Assembly (NCBI GenBank): GCA_031398745.1
Contig: JANNNX010000009.1
Coordinates: forward strand, 4,507-68,506
Origin: JANNNX01 sp031398745
GTDB lineage: Bacteria > Actinomycetota > Acidimicrobiia > Acidimicrobiales > CADCSY01
Length of the DNA: 64,000 nt
Reading direction: 5' to 3'
Position 1 is the first letter of the stretch, and each line of letters opens with the position of its first letter. The notes under the pieces were generated by a model that was given only the letters and a program-made list of their open reading frames with translations, was not told the origin of the DNA and did not search any database. Shown one piece after another: positions 23,925 through 32,756 of this stretch. Position numbers and translations under genes: made by a program.

Positions 23925-24677
23925 GTGATCACCGATCCGTGGTTCTACGCCGTCGCCCTCCCGGCGGTGGTGGTCACCGGCATCTCCAAGGGAGGCTTCG
24001 GCGCTGGCCTCGGGGTGCTCTCGGTCCCCCTGATGGCACTGGTCATCCCGGCCGGCGACGCCGCCGGCATCATGCTCCCCGTCCTGCTGATCATGGATGC
24101 GGTCGGCGTGTGGCGGTACCGCCGGACCTGGGACCGGCGCAACCTCGAGATCCTGATCCCGGCCGCCCTGCTCGGGATCGCGGTGGGGTTCCTCACCGCT
24201 TCGGTGGTCGAGGAGGGGTCGGTCAACCTGCTCACCGGCGCGATCGCGGTGGCCTTCACCCTCGATCGGTGGCTCCGGCGCCCGAGCGCGGGCCGAACCG
24301 TCAAGCGGGCGACCGTGCCCGACGGCGTGCTGTGGGGCTCGCTCACCGGCTTCACCAGCTTCACCGCGCACTCGGGCGGCCCGCCGTTCCAGGTCTACAC
24401 GCTGCCCCAGCGGCTGCCCGCCGCGCTCTACGTGGGGACCAACGTGCTGCTGTTCGCGGCGGTGAACGCGGCCAAGGTACCGCCCTACGCGATCCTCGGG
24501 CGGCTCGACACCGCCAACCTGGCCACCTCGGCCGTGCTCTTCCCCTTGGCGCCCGTCGGCATCCTCCTCGGGTTCTGGATCCAGGACCGCATCCCGGCCG
24601 AGCCCTTCTACCGCATCTGTTACGTGCTGCTGTTCGTGGTCGGGCTCCGGCTGCTGTGGGACGGGCTCGGGCTGTGA
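23925..24677 (+). CDS. TauE/SafE-family membrane transporter
   Basis: A 250-residue integral membrane protein with about seven or eight hydrophobic helices and the paired family signatures GISKGGFGAGLGVLSVPLM in the first half and GFTSFTAHSGGPPFQVY in the second. Family members export sulfite, sulfoacetate or related anions. The start is GTG 23925 (VITDPWFYA), 22 bases after the thioredoxin gene. With sulfate-assimilation genes 15 kb away, sulfite export is possible but not shown by the sequence. Confidence 0.88.
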   Translation: MITDPWFYAVALPAVVVTGISKGGFGAGLGVLSVPLMALVIPAGDAAGIMLPVLLIMDAVGVWRYRRTWDRRNLEILIPAALLGIAVGFLTASVVEEGSVNLLTGAIAVAFTLDRWLRRPSAGRTVKRATVPDGVLWGSLTGFTSFTAHSGGPPFQVYTLPQRLPAALYVGTNVLLFAAVNAAKVPPYAILGRLDTANLATSAVLFPLAPVGILLGFWIQDRIPAEPFYRICYVLLFVVGLRLLWDGLGL

Positions 24678-24787
24678 CCGCCCGGTCGGGCCCCTAGGCT
24701 CGACCCGCTCGTCCGGACCCGGTCTCGGTTCCGAGGCCGGCTCGTCCTTCGCTTCCCCCCACCGGCGTCCGTCCCCGGGAAGCGACC

Positions 24788-25546
24788 ATGGCCGAACCCA
24801 CACCCGAGCACCGCCCTCCACCCGCGCCCGACGAGCCTCCGCGCCTGGTCGACCCGCTCGACTGGCGCCGACAGCTCCGCGAGGCGGTGTCGGCGGGGAG
24901 TCCGTGGCGTGGGCCGGCCACCACCGCGGTGGCGGCGGCCGCGGTCGTCGCGCTCGGGGTGCTGGCGCTGCTGGTCTGGCGGGGGGCCACGGCCGAGCCG
25001 ATCGAAGTCGGGCTGCCCCGGGCCGATACGGGCGAGGGGTCCGCACCGGGGGACACCTCGGGGGGTGCCTCGGGCGTCGGCGGGGACTCGACCACGACGA
25101 CCGCCGCCTCGTCGGTGGTGGCGCACGCCGCCGGCGCAGTGCAGGCACCGGGCGTCTACCGCCTCCCGGCGGGGGCTCGGGTGGCCGACCTGGTCGAGGC
25201 GGCCGGGGGCGTGCGGGTCGACGCCGACGTCGACCGGGTGAACCTGGCGGCACCGGTGGTCGACGGGGAGCGGGTCTACGTGCCCGTCCTCGGAGAGGCC
25301 GTGGCGCCGGCCGCGACCAACGGCGGCGGTGGCGCGACGAGCGAAGCGGGAGCCGGGCCGGTGAACATCAACACCGCCACCGCGGCCGAGCTCGAGACAC
25401 TGCCCGGGGTGGGTCCGGCGACGGCTGAGGCCATCATCGAGGAGCGGACCCGCCGGGGTGGCTTCGCATCGGTGGAGGAGCTGCTCGAGGTCCGCGGCAT
25501 CGGCGACGCCAAGCTGGCCCAGCTGCGCGACCGGGTCACCCTGTGA
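24788..25546 (+). CDS. comEA: ComEA-like competence DNA-binding protein
   Basis: A 252-residue membrane-anchored DNA receptor for natural transformation. A cytoplasmic N-terminus is followed by one transmembrane helix (about residues 45-66), a Thr/Ser/Gly linker, a SLBB domain (GAVQAPGVYRLPAGARVADL) and a C-terminal helix-hairpin-helix pair (VNINTATAAELETLPGVG, GIGDAKLAQLRDRV) that binds double-stranded DNA. GGGAAG lies 6 bases before the ATG. comEC follows with an overlap, as in most comE operons. Confidence 0.93.
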   Translation: MAEPTPEHRPPPAPDEPPRLVDPLDWRRQLREAVSAGSPWRGPATTAVAAAAVVALGVLALLVWRGATAEPIEVGLPRADTGEGSAPGDTSGGASGVGGDSTTTTAASSVVAHAAGAVQAPGVYRLPAGARVADLVEAAGGVRVDADVDRVNLAAPVVDGERVYVPVLGEAVAPAATNGGGGATSEAGAGPVNINTATAAELETLPGVGPATAEAIIEERTRRGGFASVEELLEVRGIGDAKLAQLRDRVTL

Positions 25547-27369
25547 TGGTCCACGACCGGACCGTGGTGGCGGCCGCGTCGACGGCGGCGGCCGGGGCCT
25601 GGCTGGCTCGGCCGGTGCCGATCTGGCTGGTGCTGGCCCTGAGCCTGGCTGCCGTGGGGCTGCGTCGACGGCCGGCGGGGGTGGTGGTCGTGCTGGTGCT
25701 CGGGGGCGTGGTGGCCTCGCTGCTCGGGGCCCGGGCCTGGGCCGGTCTCGACCCGCCGATCGCGGGCACCCGGGTCGAGGCGTGGGCAACGGTGCTGAGC
25801 GACCCGGTCCGCTCTGCGGGCGCCGTTCGTGCCGACCTCCGGCTCGGCTCGAGCCGGGTCGAGGCCTGGGCCCGGGGGGCCGCGGGCAGCACTCTGGCCG
25901 GTGCCGCGGCGGGGGAGCGCGTGCGGGTGCGGGGGCGTCTGGGCCCCGTGGCAGACGGGTCGAGGGTTCGATCGGCAGCCCGTCACGTCGCCGCCCGACT
26001 CCAGGTGGATGCCATCGACGACCGGGACGCGGGCTCGATCTGGGCCCGGGCGGTCAACCGGGTCCGGCAGATGGTCGGGGCTGGCGCCCGCCCCCTCACC
26101 GACGACCAGGCCGCGCTGTACACGGGCATGGTCGTCGGCGACGACCGGAACATGTCGGCGGCCCGCATCGACGATTTCCGGGGCGCGGGGCTCTCTCACC
26201 TCACCGCGGTGTCGGGCCAGAATGTGGCCTTCGTGCTCGTCCTGGCCGGGCCCCTCCTGCGCCGGGTCGGGCTCCGGTGGCGCTGGGTCCTCACCGTTGG
26301 GGTCATCGCCGCCTTCGCGGCCGTGACCCGGTTCGAGCCGTCGGTGCTGCGGGCGTCGGCCATGGCCGCGGGGGCGGCCACCGCCCACGGTCTGGGGTGG
26401 CCCCAGTCGCGGCTGCGGTTGGTGGCGATCGCCGTGCTCGGGCTCCTCTTGGTGGACCCGCTGCTCGTGCGTAGCGCCGGGTTCCAGCTGTCGGTCGGCG
26501 CCACGCTGGGCCTGGCCGTCTTGGCCGAGCCGATCGCGGCCCGGCTCCCCGGGCCCCGGTGGGTGGCCGATGGCCTCGGTGTCACCCTGGCGGCCCAGCT
26601 CGGTGTGGCCCCGGTCAGCCTGGCGCTGTTCGGATCGATGCCGTTGGCGTCCATCCCCGCCAACCTGGTGGCCGTCCCGGCGGCCGGGCCGGTGATGATG
26701 TGGGGACTCACCGGCGGGGTCGTGGCCGGGGCGCTCGGCTCACCGGTTGGCGATCTGGCCCAGCTCCCGGTAGGCCTGGCCCTGTCCTGGGTCGGCGGAG
26801 TCGCCCGGGTCGGGGCGCGGCTTCCCCTGGGCCAGGTCGGTGCCGGGCAGCTGGTCGGGGTCGTGGCCGCAGTGGTGGGTGCCCAGTGGGTGGGCCGGCG
26901 CTTGCCCCGGGCCAGCGCCGGGGTCGGCGCCGGCCTGTGTGCGGCGGTGCTCCTCGGTCCCCTGACCGTCCCAGCCGCCGACGCTCGCGGCCGGCCTCTC
27001 GGCGACGGTGCTCACCTGTGGCGTGTCGGTGGTGCGGTCGTGGTGGTTGTCGATGGAGCGGGGAGCGGCTCGCTCCTCGAGGCCCTCCGCCGGGCGGAGG
27101 TCACCCGCATCGACCTGCTGGTGTGCACCCGGGGAAGCCGGTCGGTGAGCGGGGTGGTGCTCGACGTGCGGCGCCGGGTGCACGTTGGCGCCATCCTCGC
27201 TCCGGCCGGTTCCGCCATCCGCGACGCATCCTTCGTTCCGTCCGGCACCTCCGTCCAGGTCGGTGGGCTCTCGGTGGCGGTGCTCGCCGGTGCCCCCCGG
27301 CTGGAGGTCGAGGTGGCGGTGGGAGACGGTCCCCGGGCCCCTCCCCGAGGAGCCGGAGCCGGGGGTTAG
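25546..27369 (+). CDS. comEC: ComEC-like DNA uptake channel, with degenerate C-terminal domain
   Basis: A 607-residue polytopic membrane protein. It shows N-terminal helices, a DUF4131-like segment (RVRVRGRLGPVADG), and the Competence domain with LYTGMVVGDDRNMS, GLSHLTAVSGQNVAFVLVL and many helices. The C-terminal region has the position and secondary structure of the metallo-beta-lactamase-like domain (DGAHLWRVGGAVVVVVDG, then VTRIDLLVCTRGSRSVSGVV). However, the usual HXHXDH metal motif is replaced by TRGSRSVSG, so nuclease activity looks lost. It starts one base into the comEA stop (GTG 25543 is an alternative). Shorter than typical full-length ComEC of about 750 residues. Confidence 0.88.
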   Translation: MVHDRTVVAAASTAAAGAWLARPVPIWLVLALSLAAVGLRRRPAGVVVVLVLGGVVASLLGARAWAGLDPPIAGTRVEAWATVLSDPVRSAGAVRADLRLGSSRVEAWARGAAGSTLAGAAAGERVRVRGRLGPVADGSRVRSAARHVAARLQVDAIDDRDAGSIWARAVNRVRQMVGAGARPLTDDQAALYTGMVVGDDRNMSAARIDDFRGAGLSHLTAVSGQNVAFVLVLAGPLLRRVGLRWRWVLTVGVIAAFAAVTRFEPSVLRASAMAAGAATAHGLGWPQSRLRLVAIAVLGLLLVDPLLVRSAGFQLSVGATLGLAVLAEPIAARLPGPRWVADGLGVTLAAQLGVAPVSLALFGSMPLASIPANLVAVPAAGPVMMWGLTGGVVAGALGSPVGDLAQLPVGLALSWVGGVARVGARLPLGQVGAGQLVGVVAAVVGAQWVGRRLPRASAGVGAGLCAAVLLGPLTVPAADARGRPLGDGAHLWRVGGAVVVVVDGAGSGSLLEALRRAEVTRIDLLVCTRGSRSVSGVVLDVRRRVHVGAILAPAGSAIRDASFVPSGTSVQVGGLSVAVLAGAPRLEVEVAVGDGPRAPPRGAGAGG

Positions 27370-27372
27370 GGT
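27367..27372 (+). promoter_or_regulatory. -10 hexamer TAGGGT overlapping the comEC stop codon
   Basis: TAGGGT begins with the TAG stop of comEC and ends 6 bases before the GTG at 27379, which would give the folP2-like gene a leaderless promoter of its own. Confidence 0.4.
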
Positions 27373-27378
27373 CCGCCG

Positions 27379-28212
27379 GTGGAGCTCCTGCTCGGCGATC
27401 GCCGCCTCGACCTGACCCATCGGGCGGCGGTGATGGGCATCGTCAACCGCACCCCCGACTCCTTCTTCGATCGCGGGGCGTTCTGGGACGGTGATGCCTT
27501 CCTCCGGCTGGCCGAACAGCACCTCCGCGATGGCGCCGACCTGGTCGACATCGGCGGGGTCAAGGCCGGTCCAGGCGAGGAGGTGGGCCTGCAGGAGGAG
27601 CTCGACCGGGTGGTGCCGGCGGTGACCAGGGTGGCTGAGCGCCTCGACGTGGCCATCTCGGTGGACACCTGGCGGGCCTCGGTGGCCGCCGCCGCCTTCG
27701 CCGCCGGCGCCGTCGTCGGCAACGACATCAGCGGTTTCGCCGACCCCGACTACCTCGCCACGGCCGCCGCCGCCGGGGCCACGGTGGTCGCCACCCACAT
27801 CCGGCTGGGTCCCCGCATCCCCGACCCCGAGCCGGTCTACGACGATGTCATGGCCACGGTGGCCTCGTATCTCGCCGAGCGGGTCGAGGCGGCCCGGACG
27901 GCAGGCATCGACCCCGAGCGGATCGTCGTCGATGCCGGGCTCGACCTGGGCAAGACGCCCGCCCAGTCGCTGGAGCTCCTGCGGGCCTCCGATCGGCTGG
28001 CCGGCCTCGGGCACCCGCTGCTGCTGTCGGCCTCCAACAAGACCTTCCTGGGGCACCTCCTGCACCTCGAGGTCGACCAGCGCCGACTGGCCAGCCACGC
28101 CGCCCATGCCCTGGGCGTGGCCCGGGGGTGCCGGGTGCTGCGGGTCCACGACGTGGCCGGCGCCCGCCGGGTGGCCGACGTCCTGGCCGCGGTCTCGGTG
28201 GCTCGACCGTGA
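27379..28212 (+). CDS. folP2: Dihydropteroate synthase-like protein (FolP2 type)
   Basis: A 277-residue TIM-barrel protein of the dihydropteroate synthase family. The N-terminal MGIVNRTPDSF loop and the SVDTWRASVA strand are present. The first pterin signature is DIGGVKAGPGEEV, not DVGGESTRPG. GGVKAGPG is the form seen in mycobacterial FolP2, which is reported not to complement dihydropteroate synthase. The lysine/arginine segment near the end is also changed (LSASNKTFLG). So pterin-p-aminobenzoate condensation is doubtful. holA follows with a 4-base overlap. Confidence 0.85.
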   Translation: MELLLGDRRLDLTHRAAVMGIVNRTPDSFFDRGAFWDGDAFLRLAEQHLRDGADLVDIGGVKAGPGEEVGLQEELDRVVPAVTRVAERLDVAISVDTWRASVAAAAFAAGAVVGNDISGFADPDYLATAAAAGATVVATHIRLGPRIPDPEPVYDDVMATVASYLAERVEAARTAGIDPERIVVDAGLDLGKTPAQSLELLRASDRLAGLGHPLLLSASNKTFLGHLLHLEVDQRRLASHAAHALGVARGCRVLRVHDVAGARRVADVLAAVSVARP

Positions 28213-29231
28213 GCGACCAACCGGCCCGGGCCTACCTGGTGGGCGGGTCCGACCCGACCCTGCGCGACGACGCGGTGCGCGAGCTGGTCCGGGGATTGGT
28301 GGGCGACGGCGATGCCGGCCTGGCCGTCGAGGAGCACGTGCTCGACGCCGACCACCCGGACCTGGCGCCGGTGGTCGATGCTGCCCGGACGCCCCCGTTC
28401 CTCTCCGACCGCCGGGTCGTGGTGGTCCGGGCGATCACCTCGGCGTCGGCCGAGGCGGTGGCGCCTCTGGTCGAGTACCTGGCCGAGCCCCTCGACACGA
28501 CCACGCTGGTGCTGGTGGCCGGCGACGCCGGCCGGATCCCCAAGGTTCTGGCCGACGCGGTCAAGGCGGTGGGGGAGAGCATCGACACGAGCGCCCCCCG
28601 CAACGCCCGGGCCCGGGAGTCGTGGATGGCGGCCCAGCTCCGGCAGGCGCCCGTTCACCTCGACGCCGAGGCGGCCGAGGAGCTCGATCGCCACCTGGGG
28701 GAAGATCTCGGCCGGCTGGCGGCCCTGCTCGACGCGCTGGCCGCGGCCTACGGTGCTGGCGCGCGGGTCACGGGCGCGCAGCTCGAGCCGTTCCTCGGTA
28801 CCGCCGGGTCGGTGCCCCCCTGGCAGCTCACCGACGCCGTCGACCGGGGCGACACGCGGGCTGCCCTCGAAGCCCTCGACCGGCTCCTGGCCGCCGGCGA
28901 GCGGCATCCGCTGGTCGTGCTGGCCACCCTGTCATCGCACTACCTGCGGATGCTGCGCCTCGACGGGGCGGAGATCGGTGACGAGCAGGCTGCTGCCGCG
29001 GCGCTCGGGATGAAGGGCTCGACCTATCCGGCGAAGAAGGCGCTGACCCAGTTGCGGCGCCTGGGACATGACGGGGTCCTGCGGGCGGTGGCGCTACTGG
29101 CCGACGCCGACCTCGACCTGCGGGGGGCCAAGGGGTGGCCCGACCGGCTGGTGCTCGAAGTGCTGGTCGCTCGGTTGAGCCGGCTCGTGCCGAACTCGAC
29201 GAGTCGGGTCAGCTCTGGACGGCGTCGTTGA
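28209..29231 (+). CDS. holA: DNA polymerase III subunit delta
   Basis: A 340-residue clamp-loader subunit that opens the beta sliding clamp. N-terminal YLVGGSDPTLRDDAVREL and the FLSDRRVVVVRAI strand are typical, as is the C-terminal helical collar region (LVVLATLSSHYLRMLRL, LGMKGSTYPAKKAL, LADADLDLRGAKGWPDRLVLEVL). GTG 28209 overlaps the folP2 stop. The last 23 bases overlap the 3' end of rpsT on the opposite strand. Confidence 0.92.
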   Translation: MSDQPARAYLVGGSDPTLRDDAVRELVRGLVGDGDAGLAVEEHVLDADHPDLAPVVDAARTPPFLSDRRVVVVRAITSASAEAVAPLVEYLAEPLDTTTLVLVAGDAGRIPKVLADAVKAVGESIDTSAPRNARARESWMAAQLRQAPVHLDAEAAEELDRHLGEDLGRLAALLDALAAAYGAGARVTGAQLEPFLGTAGSVPPWQLTDAVDRGDTRAALEALDRLLAAGERHPLVVLATLSSHYLRMLRLDGAEIGDEQAAAAALGMKGSTYPAKKALTQLRRLGHDGVLRAVALLADADLDLRGAKGWPDRLVLEVLVARLSRLVPNSTSRVSSGRRR

Positions 29232-29475
29232 ACCGACGCATGAGGCGGCTCTTGCGTCGAGCTGCCGCGTTCTTGTGGATGACACCCTTGGACGCCGCCA
29301 TGTCGAGCCGCTTGACGGCCAGTCGGAGGGCATCCGCCGCGTTCTCGGCGCCGGCCTCGCCGGCCGCCAGGGCGCTGCGGGTGCGGGTCCGAAGCTCGGA
29401 GCGGACCGCCTTGTTGCGGACCCGGCGGACCTCGTTCTGACGGTTTCGCTTGATCTGGCTGCGGATGTTCGCCAT
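29209..29475 (-). CDS. rpsT: 30S ribosomal protein S20
   Basis: An 88-residue basic protein, MANIRSQIKRNRQNEVRRVR at the start and KNAAARRKSRLMRR near the end, which binds 16S rRNA early in 30S assembly. GAGAG precedes the start. The holA-rpsT convergent pair and divergence from lepA (60 bases between starts) is a common bacterial arrangement. Its 3' end overlaps holA by 23 bases, so the two mRNAs could form a short antisense duplex. Confidence 0.97.
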   Translation of the reverse strand: MANIRSQIKRNRQNEVRRVRNKAVRSELRTRTRSALAAGEAGAENAADALRLAVKRLDMAASKGVIHKNAAARRKSRLMRRFNDAVQS

Positions 29476-29535
29476 GTCTCTCGGGGTCTGTCTCTCGTCG
29501 CGGGTCTGGTTCTGAGCCGTGTCACGCTAGCAGCC

Positions 29536-31323
29536 GTGACCGACCTGTCCCGCTACCGCGCCGTGTCGATCATCGCCCACATCGACCACGGGAAGTCGAC
29601 GCTGGCGGACCGGATCCTCGAGATCACCGGAGCGGTCGAGTCCCGCGACATGCGGGCCCAGTACCTCGACTCGATGGACATCGAGCGGGAGCGGGGTATC
29701 ACCATCAAGGCCCAGAACGTGCGGGTGGGGTGGAAGGACCACGTGATCTCGCTGGTCGACACCCCTGGCCACGTCGACTTCGGCTATGAGGTGTCGCGGT
29801 CGCTAGCGGCGTGCGAGGGGGTGCTGCTGCTGGTCGACGCGGCCCAGGGGATCGAGGCCCAGACCCTGGCCAACTGCTACCTGGCCCTCGAGCACGACCT
29901 CGAGATCGTGCCCGTGCTCAACAAGATCGACCTTCCGGCGGCCGACCCCGACCGCTGCGCCGAGGAGATCGAGCGGGTGCTCGGCCTTCCGGCCGAGAGC
30001 ATCCTGCGCATCAGCGCCAAGACCGGCGAGGGCGTGGCGTCGGTGCTCGACGCGGTGATCGAGCGCATCCCCCCGCCGGTGGGCGATGCCGAGGCCCCGC
30101 TGCGGACCCTCATCTTCGATTCGTACTTCGACCAGTACCGGGGCGTGGTGTCGGCCGTGCGGGTCATCGACGGCGTGCTGGTCAGTGGGTCCCGGCTGCG
30201 GTTCATGCAGGCCGGGACCATCCACGAGGCCGACGAGATCGGCGTGCGCACCCCCGAGCCGGTGCCGGTGGCCGAACTCGGACCGGGCGAGGTCGGGTAC
30301 CTGATCGCCGGCATCAAGGACGTGGGCGAGGCTCGATCGGGCGAGACCGTGACCGACGCCGGGCGACCGGCCGGGACCCCGCTCGAGGGCTACCGCGACC
30401 CGAAGCCGATGGTGTTCTGCGGCCTCTACCCGGTCGACGGCGACGAGTTCGAGGATCTGCGGGAGGCGCTGGTCCGGCTCCAACTGAACGACGCCAGCTT
30501 CACCTACGAGCCCGAGACGTCCGGCGCCCTGGGGTTCGGCTTCCGTTGCGGGTTCCTGGGCCTGCTCCACATGGAGATCGTGCGGGAGCGCCTCGAGCGC
30601 GAGTTCGACCTCAGCCTCATCGCCACCGCCCCCTCCGTCGGCTACCAGGTCCACACCACTGGGGGTGATGTGCTCGAGGTGGCCAACCCGTCGGCCATGC
30701 CCGACCCCAGCCAGGTCGACCACATCGAGGAGCCGGTGATGACGGTCACCGTGCTCACCCCGTCGGACTACACCGGCACCCTCATGGAGCTGTGCCAGGA
30801 CCGCCGGGGGGAACTGATCAAGATGGAGTACCTCAGCCCCGAGCGCCTCGAGATCGTCTACCGCATCCCGTTGGCCGAGGTGGTGGTCGACTTCTTCGAC
30901 CAGGTGAAGAGCCGGACCAAGGGCTACGCCAGCCTCGACTACGAGCCCACGGGCTACGAGCGGGCCGCCCTGGTGAAGGTCGACGTGCTGCTCAACGGGG
31001 TCCCGGTCGACGCCTTCAGCACCATCGTCCACCGCTCGAAGGCCGACACCTACGGCCGGCGGATGACCGAGAAGCTGCGCCAGCTCATCCCCCGCCAGCT
31101 CTTCGACGTGCCCATCCAGGCGGCCATCGGCGGGCGGGTCATCGCCCGAGAAACGGTGAAGGCCAAGCGCAAGGACGTGTTGGCCAAGTGCTACGGCGGC
31201 GACATCACCCGCAAGCGCAAGCTCCTCGAGCGCCAGAAGGAGGGCAAGAAGCGGATGAAGGCCATCGGCCGGGTGGAGGTGCCCCAGGAGGCGTTCGTCT
31301 CCGCCCTCCGGCTCGACGACTGA
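29536..31323 (+). CDS. lepA: Elongation factor 4 (LepA)
   Basis: A 595-residue translational GTPase that acts on stalled or mis-translocated ribosomes. G1 is AHIDHGKST near the N-terminus, followed by RERGITIKAQNV, DTPGHVDF (G3), NKIDLP (G4) and SAKTG (G5). Domain II, the domain III/V blocks and the LepA-specific C-terminal domain (FDVPIQAAIGGRVIARETVKA, then CYGGDITRKRKLLERQKEGK) are all complete. GTG 29536 gives the standard start (VTDLSRYRAVSIIAHIDHG). An open frame further upstream overlaps rpsT and is not coding. Confidence 0.98.
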   Translation: MTDLSRYRAVSIIAHIDHGKSTLADRILEITGAVESRDMRAQYLDSMDIERERGITIKAQNVRVGWKDHVISLVDTPGHVDFGYEVSRSLAACEGVLLLVDAAQGIEAQTLANCYLALEHDLEIVPVLNKIDLPAADPDRCAEEIERVLGLPAESILRISAKTGEGVASVLDAVIERIPPPVGDAEAPLRTLIFDSYFDQYRGVVSAVRVIDGVLVSGSRLRFMQAGTIHEADEIGVRTPEPVPVAELGPGEVGYLIAGIKDVGEARSGETVTDAGRPAGTPLEGYRDPKPMVFCGLYPVDGDEFEDLREALVRLQLNDASFTYEPETSGALGFGFRCGFLGLLHMEIVRERLEREFDLSLIATAPSVGYQVHTTGGDVLEVANPSAMPDPSQVDHIEEPVMTVTVLTPSDYTGTLMELCQDRRGELIKMEYLSPERLEIVYRIPLAEVVVDFFDQVKSRTKGYASLDYEPTGYERAALVKVDVLLNGVPVDAFSTIVHRSKADTYGRRMTEKLRQLIPRQLFDVPIQAAIGGRVIARETVKAKRKDVLAKCYGGDITRKRKLLERQKEGKKRMKAIGRVEVPQEAFVSALRLDD

Positions 31324-31328
31324 TCGCG

Positions 31329-31361
31329 CCGCCCGGGCCGTCCTGGCCGGCCGGCCGGGCA
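31329..31361 (+). terminator. GC-rich hairpin after lepA
   Basis: GCCCGG at about 31331 can pair with CCGGGC at about 31355, with further GGCC/GGCC pairing inside, right after the lepA stop. There is no U-run, as is common in such genomes. Functional termination is a guess from position. Confidence 0.4.
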
Positions 31362-31446
31362 ATTGGTTGACGATGTCATCGAACGGTGCGACCATCGCCC
31401 ACGATGTCGTGGCGGGGGTCCGCGACCATCTGTGGAAGGGCTCACC

Positions 31447-32685
31447 ATGTCCGAGCATCCCGGCTTCATCGACCACATCGACCACAGCGCACCGTCGTCG
31501 GGAGGGGTCGCCGGTCTCGAGGCGGCCCGCCGGCTGGTGCCCGAGTTGCGGGCCCGGAGCGCCGAGGCCGAGGTCAAGCAGGGACTCCCCTTCGAGGTGG
31601 CATCGGCCATGGCCGATGCCGGCTACTTCCTCATGGGGGCGCCGGCCGAGGTGGGTGGGGGCGAGATCGACTACGTGAGCCAGTTCCGGATCATGGAGGA
31701 GCTGGCCCGGGGCGACGGCTCGGCCGGTTGGACGATCCTGGTTCACACCGCGGCCGCTTACCTCGCGAAGTACCTCACCCTGGAGGGGGCCCAGGAGCTG
31801 TTCGCCTCACCCCACACGATCATCGCCGGCTCGCCCGGCCCCTCCGGCAAGGCGGTGCGGGTTCCCGGCGGATTCCGGGTCACCGGCGAGTGGAACTTCG
31901 CGTCGAACTCGAACCACGCCACCCATTTCATCGGCGGCTTCCGGCTGGTCGAGGATCTGTCCGAGGAGGTCGCCCCGTTCCGCCCCGAGTCGGGGGCGGC
32001 GCCGGGCTCGATGCCCGAGATCCGCACCGCCTACTACCCGGCCCACGACGTCCAGGTCATCGCCGGATCGTGGGACACCATCGGGCTACGGGGCACCCAC
32101 TCGGGTTCGTTCGCGGTGGAGGACGTCTTCGTCCCCGAGCAGCTGACGATGCCGATGGCGCGCATGGCGGCGAGCGACGTGCCGACGCTCACCATCGACG
32201 CCCCGGTGGGCGCCGGCGGCCACTCGATGGTGTCGATCGGCATCGCCCGCCACGCCCTCGAGGCCTACTACGAGCTGGCCTCGGCCAAGGCCAACGTGTT
32301 CGCCGGTGCCATCAAGGAGCGGCCCATCCACCAGTACGAGATCGCCCGGGCCGAGTCGGTGCTGCGGGCGGCCCGGGCCTGGCAGTACGAGGTGCTCTAC
32401 GACGCGGTGGGCACCTGGGAGGCCAACGGCAAGGCTCGCACCCCCGGCCAGCGGATGGTCGGTGCGCTCAACAACACCTACTGCTACGACGCGGCCAAGC
32501 AGTGCCTCGACGTCGTCTTCCGCCTCGCCGCCTCCGACGCCATCCGCAAGTCGAACGACATCGAGAAGTGCTACCGCGACGTGCTCACGGCCGGCGCCCA
32601 CGTGGGCACCCAGTGGCAGAACTACCAGACCATCGGGGCCAACCTGATCGGCCTCGACGTGAACTTCGGCGTGGGCGCCTTCTGA
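31447..32685 (+). CDS. Acyl-CoA-dehydrogenase-fold flavoprotein (HsaA/monooxygenase type)
   Basis: A 412-residue protein of the acyl-CoA dehydrogenase superfamily. The N-terminal helical domain (LPFEVASAMADAGYFLMGAP), middle beta domain (GGFRVTGEWNFASNSNHATHF, SWDTIGLRGTHSGSFAVEDVFVP) and C-terminal helical domain (SIGIARHALEAYYELA) are complete. The usual catalytic glutamate region of true dehydrogenases is not recognisable. The layout is closer to the flavin-dependent monooxygenase branch (HsaA, DszC), which uses reduced flavin from a partner reductase; no reductase gene is adjacent. ATG 31447 stands alone between lepA and hrcA. Substrate unknown. Confidence 0.8.
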   Translation: MSEHPGFIDHIDHSAPSSGGVAGLEAARRLVPELRARSAEAEVKQGLPFEVASAMADAGYFLMGAPAEVGGGEIDYVSQFRIMEELARGDGSAGWTILVHTAAAYLAKYLTLEGAQELFASPHTIIAGSPGPSGKAVRVPGGFRVTGEWNFASNSNHATHFIGGFRLVEDLSEEVAPFRPESGAAPGSMPEIRTAYYPAHDVQVIAGSWDTIGLRGTHSGSFAVEDVFVPEQLTMPMARMAASDVPTLTIDAPVGAGGHSMVSIGIARHALEAYYELASAKANVFAGAIKERPIHQYEIARAESVLRAARAWQYEVLYDAVGTWEANGKARTPGQRMVGALNNTYCYDAAKQCLDVVFRLAASDAIRKSNDIEKCYRDVLTAGAHVGTQWQNYQTIGANLIGLDVNFGVGAF

Positions 32686-32725
32686 GCCGCCTCCCCTTCC
32701 CGATTCGTCGCCGTTCGGGCTCGGT

Positions 32726-32756
32726 GGTTGGCACTCGGTAGCATCGAGTGCCAACC
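32726..32756. promoter_or_regulatory. CIRCE operator upstream of hrcA
   Basis: TTGGCACTC (32728-32736), nine bases, GAGTGCCAA (32746-32754): one base per arm from the textbook CIRCE repeat. Pairing extends to 11 bp (GG...CC). HrcA binds this operator and releases it under heat shock. The element ends at the hrcA start codon and covers a TAGCAT hexamer (32739-32744) that would be the -10 box, so autorepression would block RNA polymerase directly. Confidence 0.95.

Noticed and set aside
29803..31746. A 647-codon minus-strand open frame antisense to lepA
   Set aside because: Shadow of lepA; no recognisable motifs and codon-position bias belongs to the other strand.
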